Origin: Dehalococcoidia bacterium | GTDB taxonomy: Bacteria > Chloroflexota > Dehalococcoidia > Dehalococcoidales > Fen-1064 | Direction: 5' to 3' | NCBI GenBank assembly: GCA_003153075.1 | Contig: PMBW01000327.1 | Location: forward strand, 8,832-14,410 | Length of the DNA stretch: 5,579 nt | Shown: positions 5,569-5,579 of the stretch, in pieces | Position numbering within the stretch: position 1 is the first letter of the stretch | Layout of the letters: the number at the start of each line of letters is the position of its first letter | The notes under the pieces: model-generated | What the model was told of the DNA's origin: nothing | The model's database searches: none | What the model saw: the letters and a program-made list of their open reading frames with translations, nothing else | Position numbers and translations under genes: made by a program

Positions 5569-5579
5569 GAGAATATCTA

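Noticed and set aside
5564..5576. NrdR box at the right edge
   Set aside because: The small palindrome ATATT-GAG-AATAT is AT-rich, but it does not match the NrdR box pattern as I know it, and the gene downstream is not visible.

Overview
The window reads as a chromosomal segment of a bacterium, most probably a member of the Chloroflexota and perhaps of the class Dehalococcoidia. The main reasons are the style of the FtsZ and FtsA proteins and the fact that ftsA and ftsZ stand alone rather than at the end of a murein (dcw) cluster. The taxonomic call is an inference from protein resemblance, not from a database search. No rRNA, tRNA, CRISPR array, transposase or prophage gene was seen.

Layout from left to right. 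Positions 1-512 (minus strand) hold the N-terminal 170 codons of a multi-spanning permease of the ArsB/NhaD/SLC13 (ion transporter) type, which runs off the left edge. A divergent AT-rich gap of about 330 bp follows. Positions 843-1667 (plus) encode a metallo-beta-lactamase-fold hydrolase with an altered first metal motif. Its 3' side carries a strong hairpin with a T-rich tail. A second, GC-rich hairpin at 1970-2001 is shared with the convergent gene at 2006-2701 (minus), a DUF5343-type protein with a near-consensus promoter. The divergent gap at 2702-2913 contains short phased direct repeats.

From 2914 to 5506 (plus) there is a compact apparent operon: a 64-residue unrecognised small protein, then ftsA, then ftsZ. 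The gaps are 36 and 37 nt and each gene has a Shine-Dalgarno sequence. FtsZ is the tubulin-like GTPase that forms the cytokinetic ring. FtsA is the actin-like adaptor that ties it to the membrane through a C-terminal amphipathic helix. The small ORF is the least explained item here and the best candidate for something undescribed, because it appears to lead the division operon. The right edge carries a well-formed promoter that would drive the next gene, outside the window.
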